Assembly (NCBI RefSeq): GCF_000797495.1 | Contig: NZ_JTGN01000001.1 | Location: 696,072 to 760,071 of the forward strand | Length of the DNA stretch: 64,000 bases | Origin: Robinsoniella peoriensis | GTDB taxonomy: Bacteria; Bacillota; Clostridia; Lachnospirales; Lachnospiraceae | Direction of reading: 5' to 3' | Shown: positions 43,676 to 53,650 of the stretch, piece after piece | Layout: each line of letters starts with the position of its first letter | Numbering within the stretch: the stretch's first letter is position 1 | Made by a program: the position numbers and the translations under genes | The notes under the pieces: generated by a model | The model's database searches: none | Told to the model about the DNA's origin: nothing | What the model saw: only the letters and a program-made list of their open reading frames with translations

Positions 43676-46516
43676 ATGAATTATGGAAAAAAAGAAATTT
43701 CCAAAAAACAAAAAGAACAGACTTCTGCGAAGGTGGGCAAAAAAATTGGCTTCACTTTTGTTAAAGTATTGCTAATATGTTTCGTTGCCCTGATCGTTGG
43801 TGGGACATGCATTGGGTTTGGTCTGATCAATGGACTGATAAAAAATGCGCCTGATATTTCCGGTATGAGCGTAGCACCTACCCAGGCGGCAACTTACATT
43901 TATGATACCGATGGAAATCCCATCCAGAAGCTGACTGCATCGGATTCTAACCGAACTCCGGTTACTATTGATAAAATACCCATTGACCTGCAGCACGCCG
44001 TAGTTGCAGTAGAAGATGAACGTTTCTATGAACATAACGGTATTGATGTCCGCGGAATTATCCGTGCGTTTGTTGTAGGTGTCAGCAGCGGGAACTTTTC
44101 CGAAGGCGCCAGTACCATTACCCAGCAGCTTTTAAAGAACAATGTATTTCCCGACTGGGTCAGCGAATCTTCCCTTGCGGAGCGATTCAAGCGTAAATTC
44201 CAGGAGCAGTACCTGGCACTGCAGTTGGAAAAAAGCCTTACAAAAGATCAGATTTTGGAAGATTATCTGAATACCATTAACCTGGGAGCAGGTGCGTATG
44301 GCGTTCAGGCTGCCGCTCATCGCTACTTCAACAAGGATGTATCGGAGCTTACCCTTTCTGAAAGTACTGTTATCGCAGGTATTACCCAGAATCCTTCCGG
44401 TTACAATCCTATCCTTTATCCGGAAGAGAATGCAAAAAGACGTGTTAAAGTATTAAACCATATGCTTGAACAGGGGTACATTGATCAGACACAATATGAT
44501 GAAGCTCTGAATGATGATGTCTATTCCAGAATCCAGGAAACCGATGTGGAAACCGGCGAGACATCAATCTACAGTTATTATGAAGATGCTTTGATCGACC
44601 AGGCTATGGACGACCTGATGGAAATCAAAGGCTACACCCAGAATCAGGCTTATAAAGCTCTGTATTCCGGCGGTTTAAAAGTATTTTCCAACCAGGACAA
44701 AAATATTCAGCAGATTTGTGATGAAGAATTTGCGAATCCTGCTAATTTCCCATCCGGAACTTTAATCGGCCTGGACTATGCTTTGACTCTGGAATCCGCT
44801 GACGGAGAGGCATCTTTCTATGACAGCGAGAGTATGAGAGTGTATTTTGAAGCACAGGATGCATCCTTTAATATGATGTTTCCTGATTCCGATACCGCGA
44901 ATTCCTATGCTGCGCAGTATAAGCAGGCTGTTATGAAATCCGGCGATACGGTGCTCTCAGAACGTATCTCACTGATTCCACAGCCCCAGGCTTCCGTGGT
45001 AATTATTGATCAGAGTACCGGCTATGTAAAAGCCATCGTAGGCGGACGGGGTAACAAGGAAGCCAGCCTGACATTAAACCGTGCCACTTCTACCAGAAGA
45101 CAGCCGGGATCTACTTTTAAGCCGATTACCGTGTATGGTCCTGCAATTGACCGTGCAGGCATGACACTTTCCACCGTTTATGATAACGCACCTTATAATT
45201 ATACCAACGGGCCGGAAGTCCGGAACTGGGACAGCGATTATGGATACAGCGGTTTAGAAACGATCCGCTCCGCCATTACCAAGTCCATCAACGTCATAGC
45301 CGTAAAATGTCTGACGGATATATCTCCTCAGACAGGTATAGATTATGCCGAGAAATTTGGTATCACAACACTTTATAACCATGATGTGAATAGTAACGGA
45401 GATGTCCTGACGGACGCTAACCAGCCATTGGCTTTGGGTGGTGTACGGGACGGTGTTGTGAATCTGGAACTTACGGGTGCATACGCCGCCATTGCTAATA
45501 AAGGCCAGTATATCGAGCCGAAATTTTATTCTAAGATTGAGGATCTGAACGGAAATATCGTCATTGATAACACCACGCCTGTCAGCTCCAGTGCAGTTAA
45601 GCAATCCACTGCGTTCCTGCTGACAAGTGCCATGGAAGATGTTATTAAAAAACCGGAAGGTACTGCATATGGAACCATTAATCTGGGTGATATGCCGGTA
45701 GCCGGCAAATCAGGTACCACGGATGATACAAAGGATATCTGGTTTGAAGGTTATACACCCTATTATACCTGCGGTATCTGGGGCGGCTATGACAATAATG
45801 TAGCCCTTCCTGACGGAGATATTTACCACTCCTACAGCAAGGTACTCTGGAACGCTATTATGCAGAGGATTCACCAGGATCTTCCTGTAAAAGAATTTGA
45901 ACAGCCGGAGGATATTGTAACCGCTTCGGTTTGTAAAAAATCCGGCAAGCTTGCAATACCGGGTGTCTGCAGTGCAGATCCAAGAGGCTCTCAGGTATAC
46001 ACTGAATACTATGTAAGAGGTACACAGCCGGTAGCTGAATGTGATGTACACGTAGCTGTCAAGATCTGTTCTAAGACCGGACTGAAAGCAACCAGCACCT
46101 GTGAACCTGTAACCAAGGTCTTCGTTCAAAGACCGACGGGAAGCGAAGGAACTACCGACGATTCTGCTTATGCACCGCCAGGCGGCACCTGCAGCGGACA
46201 CACCATACTGGACAAATTATCTGATCTGCTAAAAGGAGATAAAGATAAAAATAAAAAAGAATCTGAGACTTCACCGGACGGAGAAGAAAACAAACCACAG
46301 AATCCGGAAGATGCCAATAAACCATCGTACCCCGGAACCAACACTCCGGATGATACAACCGGTGAGGGCAATGGAGAAGGAACAGGAAACGGTACGGGCA
46401 ATGGAACTACACCTCCGGGTGATCAAAACCAGGGAAACGGAGGCCAGACCACACCGCCTTCCTATCCGGGGGGGAATACCAATGGCGACGGGGTAATTGA
46501 TGCTCCACCGCAATAA
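43676..46516 (+). CDS. class A penicillin-binding protein (PBP1A family)
   Basis: Bifunctional peptidoglycan synthase of 946 residues. A short cytoplasmic part and one membrane helix (about 20-45) precede the glycosyltransferase 51 domain. It has the catalytic Glu in VAVEDERFYEHNGID and the EGASTITQQL block. The transpeptidase domain has the active-site Ser in GSTFKP, SIN as the SxN motif and KSGTT. An OB-like region and about 120 residues of Gly/Asn/Pro/Thr-rich disordered tail end the protein, probably wall-spanning. ATG 43676 has AAGGAGG 8 nt upstream and begins a normal N-terminus, whereas an in-frame ATG at 43631 lacks a site. Confidence 0.95.
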   Translation: MNYGKKEISKKQKEQTSAKVGKKIGFTFVKVLLICFVALIVGGTCIGFGLINGLIKNAPDISGMSVAPTQAATYIYDTDGNPIQKLTASDSNRTPVTIDKIPIDLQHAVVAVEDERFYEHNGIDVRGIIRAFVVGVSSGNFSEGASTITQQLLKNNVFPDWVSESSLAERFKRKFQEQYLALQLEKSLTKDQILEDYLNTINLGAGAYGVQAAAHRYFNKDVSELTLSESTVIAGITQNPSGYNPILYPEENAKRRVKVLNHMLEQGYIDQTQYDEALNDDVYSRIQETDVETGETSIYSYYEDALIDQAMDDLMEIKGYTQNQAYKALYSGGLKVFSNQDKNIQQICDEEFANPANFPSGTLIGLDYALTLESADGEASFYDSESMRVYFEAQDASFNMMFPDSDTANSYAAQYKQAVMKSGDTVLSERISLIPQPQASVVIIDQSTGYVKAIVGGRGNKEASLTLNRATSTRRQPGSTFKPITVYGPAIDRAGMTLSTVYDNAPYNYTNGPEVRNWDSDYGYSGLETIRSAITKSINVIAVKCLTDISPQTGIDYAEKFGITTLYNHDVNSNGDVLTDANQPLALGGVRDGVVNLELTGAYAAIANKGQYIEPKFYSKIEDLNGNIVIDNTTPVSSSAVKQSTAFLLTSAMEDVIKKPEGTAYGTINLGDMPVAGKSGTTDDTKDIWFEGYTPYYTCGIWGGYDNNVALPDGDIYHSYSKVLWNAIMQRIHQDLPVKEFEQPEDIVTASVCKKSGKLAIPGVCSADPRGSQVYTEYYVRGTQPVAECDVHVAVKICSKTGLKATSTCEPVTKVFVQRPTGSEGTTDDSAYAPPGGTCSGHTILDKLSDLLKGDKDKNKKESETSPDGEENKPQNPEDANKPSYPGTNTPDDTTGEGNGEGTGNGTGNGTTPPGDQNQGNGGQTTPPSYPGGNTNGDGVIDAPPQ

Positions 46517-46539
46517 AACCATTGTATACAGCAAAAAAC

Positions 46540-46581
46540 GGAGAAGAAATCTAAATAATAAGATTTCTTCTCCATTTTTTT
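46540..46581. terminator. bidirectional terminator after PBP gene
   Basis: Perfect 12-bp stem GGAGAAGAAATC / GATTTCTTCTCC with a 10-nt loop, followed by ATTTTTTT on the plus strand. A-rich on the other side, serving the convergent response regulator gene as well. Confidence 0.9.
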
Positions 46582-46598
46582 ATTACAGTATATCCTCT

Positions 46599-48182
46599 TT
46601 ATTTTCGAAATTGACTGCGGTATTCCTTTGGCGACATCCCCACCATATTTTTAAACATCTTTGAAAAATAGGAAAAATTATCATATCCTGCTTTTATGGA
46701 AATCAGATTCACCGGTTCTTCCGTCTTTTCCAAATATTCCTTAGCCAGTCTGATTCTCTGATTTGCCAGATATACACCGATGGGTTCCCCTACCTCTTTT
46801 TTAAAAATTCTAGCCAGATAGTCCGGATTCAAATATACTTTTTCTGCTAATGATTCTCTGGTTATTTCCTGATCAGGATTTTCATCAATAAATCTTTTCA
46901 CCTTTTCTACTACTGAATTAGACTGCTGCTTTTCATTCAGAAGCCTGGCGGCCTCCCCCACCATCTTTTCAATAAATATTTTACATTCCTTTACGGAATG
47001 TATGGCATCCTTTAAGTTATGTATACGGTATCCAGCTTCTTCCAATTCTTCCGTGCTGATACCTTCTTTTTGATAAGCAAGGCGGAATGTATGGGCGAAA
47101 TCCAGTGTGAATCTGGAGAGTATCTCTGTATTTGCAGATTTTCTTTTTACAAGGTTGTCTAAATACTCATTCACAACAGGCATGATAGAACTGCTCTCCT
47201 GCATGAGGCTCTCCCAGATCTGCCAATTGGGCGGCTGATAATCTGCTTCTTTATACACAAAGTCCTGCTGCATTACCACCTGTCCTTCCCCGTCTGCACA
47301 GTGATCCAGCATCTGTGCCACATCTGCAAAGCTTTCCTGTATTTGAAGTATTCTGCAGACATTTCCCACTGCAAAACAACAATTTGACCGAAAATGCCTT
47401 GTAATATTTTCGATCAGGTTTTTCCCTTTTTCCCCTATTTTGTAAAGTGCATCTTCTCCCATGGTTTTAATCACCACAATGCAGGAAGATTTCGTATGGG
47501 AAAGCACACATTCTACATGTGTATCAGGAGTGTCAAACAACTCTTCTAACACATTTTTCATAGACCACACCAGCATTCCCATACCCAGATCATTATAAGC
47601 CCATTCATAATCGTAAAGCTGGCAGACTGCTACTACAAACCGGACTGAATCTTCATAGCGAAGCATATAACGCTCCAGTGCAGCTTCCAGATCCTTTTGG
47701 CCTGGGATCTGCTGCTCCAGCATCAGCCCCCGAAAGAAAGATTCCTTCCGGCTCTTTTCTGTCTGGTTCCAGTGATCATAGTATCTGCGGTAATCCAGCC
47801 GCTCCAGTTCCTCCTGCTCTGCCGCTGCTGCCTTTCTCAAAAGCTCCTCAAGTTCTCCATAATCAATTGGTTTTAGCGTATAAGCAAAACACCCCAGCTT
47901 CACCGCCTGTCTTGCGTATTCAAACTCCGCATAGCTGGTGAGAAGGATATCCTTTATCACAAGATCCTGCTGCCGTATCCACGAGATCAGTTCCAGTCCA
48001 TTTTCACGTGGCATTTCAATATCGGAAACCACCAGATGAATCGGTACATCCAGTATGATCTTTTTTGCATTTCTAACACTCTGGGCAGTATAGACATTTT
48101 CAATCTGAAGTTGTTTCCAGTCCAGGGTATTTTTAACGGCTTCCAATACATAGGCGTCATCATCTACAAGTAATAAGTTCAT
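46599..48182 (-). CDS. YesN-type AraC-family response regulator
   Basis: 527-residue response regulator for carbohydrate uptake. The receiver domain (about 1-120) has the acidic cluster LLLVDDDAY and the phospho-acceptor in VVSDIEMPRENG. A central helical linker follows, then a C-terminal double AraC helix-turn-helix (about 430-525) ending in the block ISIKAGYDNFSYFSKMFKNMVG MSPKEYR (written split). ATG 48182 is preferred because GAGGAGG stands ahead of it and it begins the receiver; an upstream in-frame start would overlap the kinase reading frame by far more. It overlaps the kinase gene end by 23 bp, a cognate YesM/YesN pair. Confidence 0.93.
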   Translation of the reverse strand: MNLLLVDDDAYVLEAVKNTLDWKQLQIENVYTAQSVRNAKKIILDVPIHLVVSDIEMPRENGLELISWIRQQDLVIKDILLTSYAEFEYARQAVKLGCFAYTLKPIDYGELEELLRKAAAAEQEELERLDYRRYYDHWNQTEKSRKESFFRGLMLEQQIPGQKDLEAALERYMLRYEDSVRFVVAVCQLYDYEWAYNDLGMGMLVWSMKNVLEELFDTPDTHVECVLSHTKSSCIVVIKTMGEDALYKIGEKGKNLIENITRHFRSNCCFAVGNVCRILQIQESFADVAQMLDHCADGEGQVVMQQDFVYKEADYQPPNWQIWESLMQESSSIMPVVNEYLDNLVKRKSANTEILSRFTLDFAHTFRLAYQKEGISTEELEEAGYRIHNLKDAIHSVKECKIFIEKMVGEAARLLNEKQQSNSVVEKVKRFIDENPDQEITRESLAEKVYLNPDYLARIFKKEVGEPIGVYLANQRIRLAKEYLEKTEEPVNLISIKAGYDNFSYFSKMFKNMVGMSPKEYRSQFRK

Positions 48183-49914
48183 CCTTTTCCTCCTCGTTCC
48201 AAATAAATGGCATATACAGCCGAACCCCTGCTCCCTGATCCTCTTTGTTGTAGAACTCTGCTTCTGCTTCATTTCCAAAGAAAAGCCCCAGACGTTTAAT
48301 CACATTCATAACCCCTATCTGTTTGCCGTCATGGGAGATATCTTCTTTCCGGTTCAATTTTTCCATGATATCCGCCTGAAATCCTTCTCCGTTATCTTCC
48401 ACAATCAATTCCAGCTTATACTTACCATGTATTTTTACTCTGCGTACAATTACCAGAATTTTCGTTTCGTAATCAAAGGTCATAGCATGTTTGATTGTAT
48501 TTTCTACAAAGGTCTGCAGTATCAGGGGTGGTATTTTTGCATCCAAAACACTTTCTTCTACATGGATGTCGGAACGGAATCCTCCTTTATAACGAATTTC
48601 CTGAATTTTAAGATATCTCCTGGTGTGTTCAAGTTCCTCACCCAAACATACCATGTTTTCATTACTCTTAAAAATATACCTTAAATATGCGGATACATTT
48701 TTGGATAACTCCTGTATTTCTTTGTCTTTTCCCATCTGTGCCATATTGTAGATAATGTTCAGACAATTCAAGTAAAAATGCGGTTCAATTTGAAGCGTCA
48801 GGAAATCCATTTTGATTTTTTGCTGTTCTAACGTCTTTTCGTAGATATTAATTTTCAGATTCTTAATCCGGCTTACCAGGTTGGCAAGCATCTCGCTTGC
48901 CTTTCCAAGTTCGTTAATCTGGTAATGAGTAGCTACCGAGTAACCCTCGTCTTCGTTCAGGCGGTCAATGTTCTCTGTAAATGTCTGAATGGGATGTACC
49001 AATGTCCGATACAAGAAGTAAAGGAATATCAGTAAAAAAAGTCCGAGAATTGTAATTGACATGCCTGCAACAAACTGAAATTTCAAGAGATTCATTACAT
49101 TCTGTTCATGAATCACCAGTGTGAAGTCATAATCTTCCGTGCCGGGACGCCGGATCACCGTATACCCTTTTAATAGGCTTACGCTCACTTCATCATCTGA
49201 AACCCCCGACAGATCAATACGATCCTCTTTCAGCTTTTCACTTCCGCTGTATACTGCATTTTCCTTTGAGGTGACGGCGATATAATAATCCTCTCCAAAA
49301 GCATTGTTATCAACAGAGCGCAGCAGCTGGTTTAACTGCATCCAGGAAAACATATACATGTCATTATTCCTGCGCACATATATCAGGTAAGTTTCCCCAT
49401 CTAAATCGTGCATGAGCCACCTGCCCTTTTCTGCTTCTTCTATGGCAAATTTAAGCAGCTTTCCTCCGGCCTTTCTCCAATTATCATAGGCAGAATCCGT
49501 AGCACATCCATTTACCATAATCTCCCCTTTTTGAAGATATACCGCATAGTTTACAAGATGATCACTCTGTACGCTCCATTTGCTTAACTGCTTCTTCACA
49601 CTTCTTTGCAGCAGTATGGATTCCCGTTCGTCTGTGACACTAGCCAGCCTTTCCAGCTCGATATCATATCCAAGCTCTGTGGCTACATTTTCTTTTATTG
49701 TATCCATGGTATTCTGAATCCCCTGAATCTGGCTGTCCAGAACCTGAATTCTTCCGTCACGGCTGTATTTTGAAACCGTATAGGAGGCATACATACTAAG
49801 TCCGACATTAATAATTACCATTAGAATAAGCAGCAAAGAAAACCACTTCAGTAACCTGACAAAATCATATTTCCGAAATTTCTCCTCCATAGTACGCTTT
49901 TCTTTTGATAACAT
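48160..49914 (-). CDS. YesM-type sensor histidine kinase
   Basis: 584-residue membrane kinase. One helix near the N-terminus (about 22-42) and a second at about 275-300 enclose a large extracytoplasmic sensor. HAMP-like and coiled segments lead to the His_kinase domain with the phospho-acceptor in QIEPHFYLNCLN and the ATP-binding domain. The latter has LILQTFVENTIKHA (N-box) and VEDNGEGF (G-box). ATG 49914 has a GGGGGGA site about 8 nt upstream. It follows the sugar transporter genes by 80 bp in the same direction, so it probably senses the transported sugar or its binding protein and activates the operon through the partner regulator. Confidence 0.92.
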   Translation of the reverse strand: MLSKEKRTMEEKFRKYDFVRLLKWFSLLLILMVIINVGLSMYASYTVSKYSRDGRIQVLDSQIQGIQNTMDTIKENVATELGYDIELERLASVTDERESILLQRSVKKQLSKWSVQSDHLVNYAVYLQKGEIMVNGCATDSAYDNWRKAGGKLLKFAIEEAEKGRWLMHDLDGETYLIYVRRNNDMYMFSWMQLNQLLRSVDNNAFGEDYYIAVTSKENAVYSGSEKLKEDRIDLSGVSDDEVSVSLLKGYTVIRRPGTEDYDFTLVIHEQNVMNLLKFQFVAGMSITILGLFLLIFLYFLYRTLVHPIQTFTENIDRLNEDEGYSVATHYQINELGKASEMLANLVSRIKNLKINIYEKTLEQQKIKMDFLTLQIEPHFYLNCLNIIYNMAQMGKDKEIQELSKNVSAYLRYIFKSNENMVCLGEELEHTRRYLKIQEIRYKGGFRSDIHVEESVLDAKIPPLILQTFVENTIKHAMTFDYETKILVIVRRVKIHGKYKLELIVEDNGEGFQADIMEKLNRKEDISHDGKQIGVMNVIKRLGLFFGNEAEAEFYNKEDQGAGVRLYMPFIWNEEEKDELITCR

Positions 49915-49994
49915 ATTGCCGGTCCCCCCATTACAATCTTCTGAACTTCCGCCAACAGATGGCTGCCTTGCCTATATCATTCGTTTGTTTTAGT

Positions 49995-50888
49995 TTAACC
50001 TTTGACAGCTCCTACCGCAATACCTTTTGCAAAATACTTCTGCAGGAATGGGAAAATACAAAGAATGGGAAGCACGCCGATAAATGCGATTGCCATACGC
50101 ATAGATGCGCTTGGCATATTACTCATATCCACCTGAGCCCCCGCATTGGGGTTCTGGGCAAGATACTGGATATCTGTAATCATTTTATTTAACAGACTCT
50201 GTATCCCCCACAGGCTTCTCTTATCCCGGATATAATACAGCGCATTGGTCCAGTCATTCCAGTAGGTCAGAGCGGAAAAGAGTCCCATAGATACCAGAAT
50301 CGGTTTTCCAAGAGGCAGAACAATAGTTTTGAAAATCCGAAAATGCCCGGCTCCATCAATGTTGGCTGCTTCGTAAAGTGCCGATGGAATACTGTTTGTA
50401 AAAAATGTCCGAATCATAATAACATTCATAGCGCTGACCAGGAATTGGGGAACAACCAGTCCGGCAAAAGTATCTTTGATATGTAAATAAGTGGTATACA
50501 TCAGATACGTGGGAACCAGACCTCCATTAAACAGCATGGTAAAAAATACAAAAAAGGAGATTAGCCGTTTAAATGGAAGATTCTGGAGGGACAAACCATA
50601 AGCCAGCATAGATGAAAGCAAAATATTTAACCCCGTCCCCACTACCGTGATGAGAATGGTCATCATGTACGCTCTTCCAATCTCTCCCGAGCTTTGAATT
50701 AAATATTCATAAGCGGATGTACTTAATACCTTTGGAAAGAAAGAGTATCCATTTGCAATCAGCGTATTTTCTTCCGTTATAGAACCGATAAACAGCAGTA
50801 TAAACGGCAGAATCATCATTAGCGCCAAAGCGGTTAAAAAAATATGTACAAAGACCATTGCAGTCTTTTGTGATTTACTTATTATCAT
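49995..50888 (-). CDS. carbohydrate ABC transporter permease (LplC/YtcP-like)
   Basis: 297-residue permease, six predicted helices, with the EAA coupling loop of the sugar CUT1 class (LYEAANIDGAGHFRIFKTIVLPLGKP). The N-terminal half has IGSITEENTLIANGYSFFPK, typical of the LplC/YtcP subgroup whose transporters import complex or acidic oligosaccharides. The gap to the upstream permease is 19 bp and the two are co-transcribed. Confidence 0.92.
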   Translation of the reverse strand: MIISKSQKTAMVFVHIFLTALALMMILPFILLFIGSITEENTLIANGYSFFPKVLSTSAYEYLIQSSGEIGRAYMMTILITVVGTGLNILLSSMLAYGLSLQNLPFKRLISFFVFFTMLFNGGLVPTYLMYTTYLHIKDTFAGLVVPQFLVSAMNVIMIRTFFTNSIPSALYEAANIDGAGHFRIFKTIVLPLGKPILVSMGLFSALTYWNDWTNALYYIRDKRSLWGIQSLLNKMITDIQYLAQNPNAGAQVDMSNMPSASMRMAIAFIGVLPILCIFPFLQKYFAKGIAVGAVKG

Positions 50889-50907
50889 AATCTATGACTC
50901 TCCTTTC

Positions 50908-51888
50908 CTAAAAAAGTGCGTTATCTGGGCTGATCTTTTTCACGATCAGATTAGATACCATGACCAGAATAAAGCCTACACAGGATTGATAAAATCCGGC
51001 TGCCGAAGACATACCCACATCCCCCAGTGTCAAGAGCCCCCTATATACATAGGTATCTATGGTTTGTGTGGTGGCATATAACATCCCGGAGTTCATGGGC
51101 ACCTGATAGAACAGGCTGAAATCCGAATAAAAAATTCTTCCTATGTTCAGCAGCGTTAAGGTTATAATAGAAGGAACCAGTGCCGGAAGTGTTACATAAA
51201 AAATCTGCTTTAATTTTCCTGCACCGTCAAGAGCTGCCGCTTCGTAATAGGAACTGTCAATTCCTGCAATAGCAGCGATATAAATAAGGGTTCCATAGCC
51301 CACGCCCTTCCAGCAGTTCACAACCACCAGAATTACCGGCCAATACTTTGCCTCTGCATACCAGTTTACAGGCTCCATGCCAAATGCCGGAAGTATAGTA
51401 TTATTCAGCATTCCATTGTCTCCGCTAAACAGAGCGTATACAATATAGGAAACGATTACATAGGACATCAAAAATGGCAGCAATACCGAACTTTGATAAA
51501 TCGTCTTCCCCTTTTTAGACCGGATTTCACTTATGAGAACCGCAATCAGAATCCCCATCAGGGTATTTACAATGATAAAAGCGAAATTATACAACAGCGT
51601 ATTTCTGGTTATGGTCCACGCATCACTTGTATTAAATAAAAACTTAAAATTATCCAGCCCGCACCAGGGACTTTGAAAAATCCCTGTGGAAAAATTCACC
51701 TTTTTGAATGCAATTACCAATCCCAGCATCGGAAGATAATTATTAATCAATAGATAAATCAGTGCGGGCGCCATCATGATAAATACCGGCAGCCACTTTC
51801 TGAATTGTACTCTTTTGCTCTTTTTACGCCCTGCTGCTGCAATGGCTGCCGTACCTTGTTCTGTACCATTTACCTTCCGAAATGCCAT
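50908..51888 (-). CDS. carbohydrate ABC transporter permease (LplB/YteP-like)
   Basis: 326-residue permease with six helices. The EAA loop reads YYEAAALDGAGKLKQIFYVTLPALVP, and the N-terminal MMAPALIYLLINNYLPM is typical of LplB/YteP proteins. A long Ala/Lys-rich cytoplasmic start precedes the first helix. ATG 51888 is chosen because AAGGAGAA lies 6 nt upstream and the gene then starts 13 bp after the binding protein gene. An earlier in-frame start would overlap that gene. Confidence 0.92.
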   Translation of the reverse strand: MAFRKVNGTEQGTAAIAAAGRKKSKRVQFRKWLPVFIMMAPALIYLLINNYLPMLGLVIAFKKVNFSTGIFQSPWCGLDNFKFLFNTSDAWTITRNTLLYNFAFIIVNTLMGILIAVLISEIRSKKGKTIYQSSVLLPFLMSYVIVSYIVYALFSGDNGMLNNTILPAFGMEPVNWYAEAKYWPVILVVVNCWKGVGYGTLIYIAAIAGIDSSYYEAAALDGAGKLKQIFYVTLPALVPSIITLTLLNIGRIFYSDFSLFYQVPMNSGMLYATTQTIDTYVYRGLLTLGDVGMSSAAGFYQSCVGFILVMVSNLIVKKISPDNALF

Positions 51889-51901
51889 AAAGTTCTCCTT
51901 C

Positions 51902-53431
51902 CTACTTTTGCGCTGCCAGCCATTCATCCAACTGTTTCTGCTTCTCATCTATTACAGTCTGCAGCCCCGCTTTGTAAAGCGCATCATTAAACTGCCCGAT
52001 TGCCGCTTCCGGCTCCAGTGACCCCGTTCCAATGGCGTCATAAAATTGGTTCTTTGCATTTGTCAATGCAGTTAATTCCCCTGCCACATTGGTAGAATCA
52101 TAGGTAAATCCCAGCGCCTTTGATCTGGATGCCTTCTGGATTAATTCATTTTGTGTATCCCATTTTGATGGATCTTCCCCTTCCCAGACATAGGCAATTG
52201 TCTGATTCGGAAGTTCCCAGCCAATATTCAGACCATATTTCTTATTGGATGCATCAACACCTTCCGGATAAGTGATGATTCCCTTTTCCTTATCCACAAA
52301 TTGATAATGTTCTCCTTCAATTCCCCAGTTCAGCAAATTCATAATTTCGGGACTTCCATAGATATAGTCCAGACACTGGAACGCCTTATCCGGATTCTTT
52401 GAATTCCTTGCAATTCCCCAGGTATTAAAGTTCACACTGTAACTTGTGATATATGGATCACCAAATAACGAGGCAGAACTTAAATCATAACCCGTTGACA
52501 ATTCATCCTGTTCCTCGGCACCTGCTTTGAGGGGTGTAAAATAGGAAAATGCTGTTCCGGCCTTTACCTGATTTACCAGTATTTCGGTAGTAGTGGCACC
52601 GTCCTTGGAAATGTATCCCGCCTGATTCCAGTCATATAATTTCTTTGCAAATGTTTTAAATTCCTCTGTCTCATAGAGGTTTACAACATCCGTAGACTGC
52701 CCTTTATCCATCAGCGTTCCAAATCCATCTGTGAGAAAATCTGCCGTTTCCCATCTGAATAACGGAGTTCCTGCCTGTGTACTTGCAAGCATAGTCATAT
52801 CCGGATGCTTTTCCTTTACCGCTGCAAAAATCTTGTCCAAATCATCCACGCTTTTGATATCCTCTGCCTTGAATCCGGATTCCTCTAAAAGATCCGTTCT
52901 CATCATAATTCCTTCCCAGGTGATCTGTTCCCGCATAGTCGTTACCCCATACGTAAAATCACCGATCCGGGGGGATTTCAGGAAATCTGCATCCACATAT
53001 TTCTTCATGTTGGTACCATATTTTTCAATATAATCCGTCAAGTCCAACACCTGTCCGTTACTTACATACCCCGCTGCATTGGTTACAATTATTGGAACAA
53101 TATCCAAAGCTTCGTCTCCGGATAGCATCAGGGACAATTCATTGGTATAAGTCCCCCAGGAACAAGGTACCAGATCCAGCTCCATGTTGATATCCTTTTT
53201 CAATATTTCATTCACTTTCTCCAGAACCGCAGGCTCTGCTTCTTCATAAGCATCGCCGATATATGCCATGGTAACCTTATAAGTTTCTTTGCTTTTTGAA
53301 TCCGCCGCTGCAGCTGTACTTTCTTTGCCGTTACCACTACTGCTTCCCTCAGTGTTTCCGCCGCATCCGGATATCATACCTGCTGCCAGTGCAGTGCACA
53401 GTACTCCCGCCATAACTTTTTTAAACTTCAT
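51902..53431 (-). CDS. sugar-binding lipoprotein (extracellular solute-binding, LplA-like)
   Basis: 509-residue extracellular binding protein of the CUT1 sugar importer. The signal peptide ends in lipobox ISGCG (Cys 23) and a Gly/Ser/Asn-rich linker follows. The mature part matches family 1/LplA-type solute-binding proteins, with repeated acidic and aromatic residues for sugar stacking. First gene of the operon with the two permeases and the YesM/YesN pair. No ATPase gene is present here, so a shared MsiK/MsmX-like ATPase elsewhere must energise it. No glycoside hydrolase lies nearby, so the sugar cannot be guessed. Confidence 0.92.
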   Translation of the reverse strand: MKFKKVMAGVLCTALAAGMISGCGGNTEGSSSGNGKESTAAAADSKSKETYKVTMAYIGDAYEEAEPAVLEKVNEILKKDINMELDLVPCSWGTYTNELSLMLSGDEALDIVPIIVTNAAGYVSNGQVLDLTDYIEKYGTNMKKYVDADFLKSPRIGDFTYGVTTMREQITWEGIMMRTDLLEESGFKAEDIKSVDDLDKIFAAVKEKHPDMTMLASTQAGTPLFRWETADFLTDGFGTLMDKGQSTDVVNLYETEEFKTFAKKLYDWNQAGYISKDGATTTEILVNQVKAGTAFSYFTPLKAGAEEQDELSTGYDLSSASLFGDPYITSYSVNFNTWGIARNSKNPDKAFQCLDYIYGSPEIMNLLNWGIEGEHYQFVDKEKGIITYPEGVDASNKKYGLNIGWELPNQTIAYVWEGEDPSKWDTQNELIQKASRSKALGFTYDSTNVAGELTALTNAKNQFYDAIGTGSLEPEAAIGQFNDALYKAGLQTVIDEKQKQLDEWLAAQK

Positions 53432-53477
53432 ATCATAATCCTCCTTTTCCTCCGTTAATGTTTTATTTGATACGGGT

Positions 53478-53506
53478 ATTATAGAATAGCAGGATTTTTA
53501 TTTCTA
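53478..53506 (-). promoter_or_regulatory. candidate promoter of the sugar importer operon
   Basis: TATAAT (53483-53478) with TAGAAA (53506-53501) 17 bp upstream, about 45 nt before the gene. The weak -35 suits an activated promoter, and YesN is the likely activator. Confidence 0.5.
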
Positions 53507-53650
53507 CAACTATAAGGACTTTGTACTGTTACAATTCGGACTATCCATCCGACTATCTGTAAATTCTCCTTTCCCTCTTGACTTTCCCCCGCGCGGCACC
53601 CCTTATTCTATACTTACCAAACAAATTTATTTTCCAGAAAGGTATCTGAT

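Noticed and set aside
45254-46534. Several minus-strand frames over the PBP tail
   Set aside because: They are shadows of the low-complexity Gly/Pro/Asn-rich tail and have no ribosome sites.
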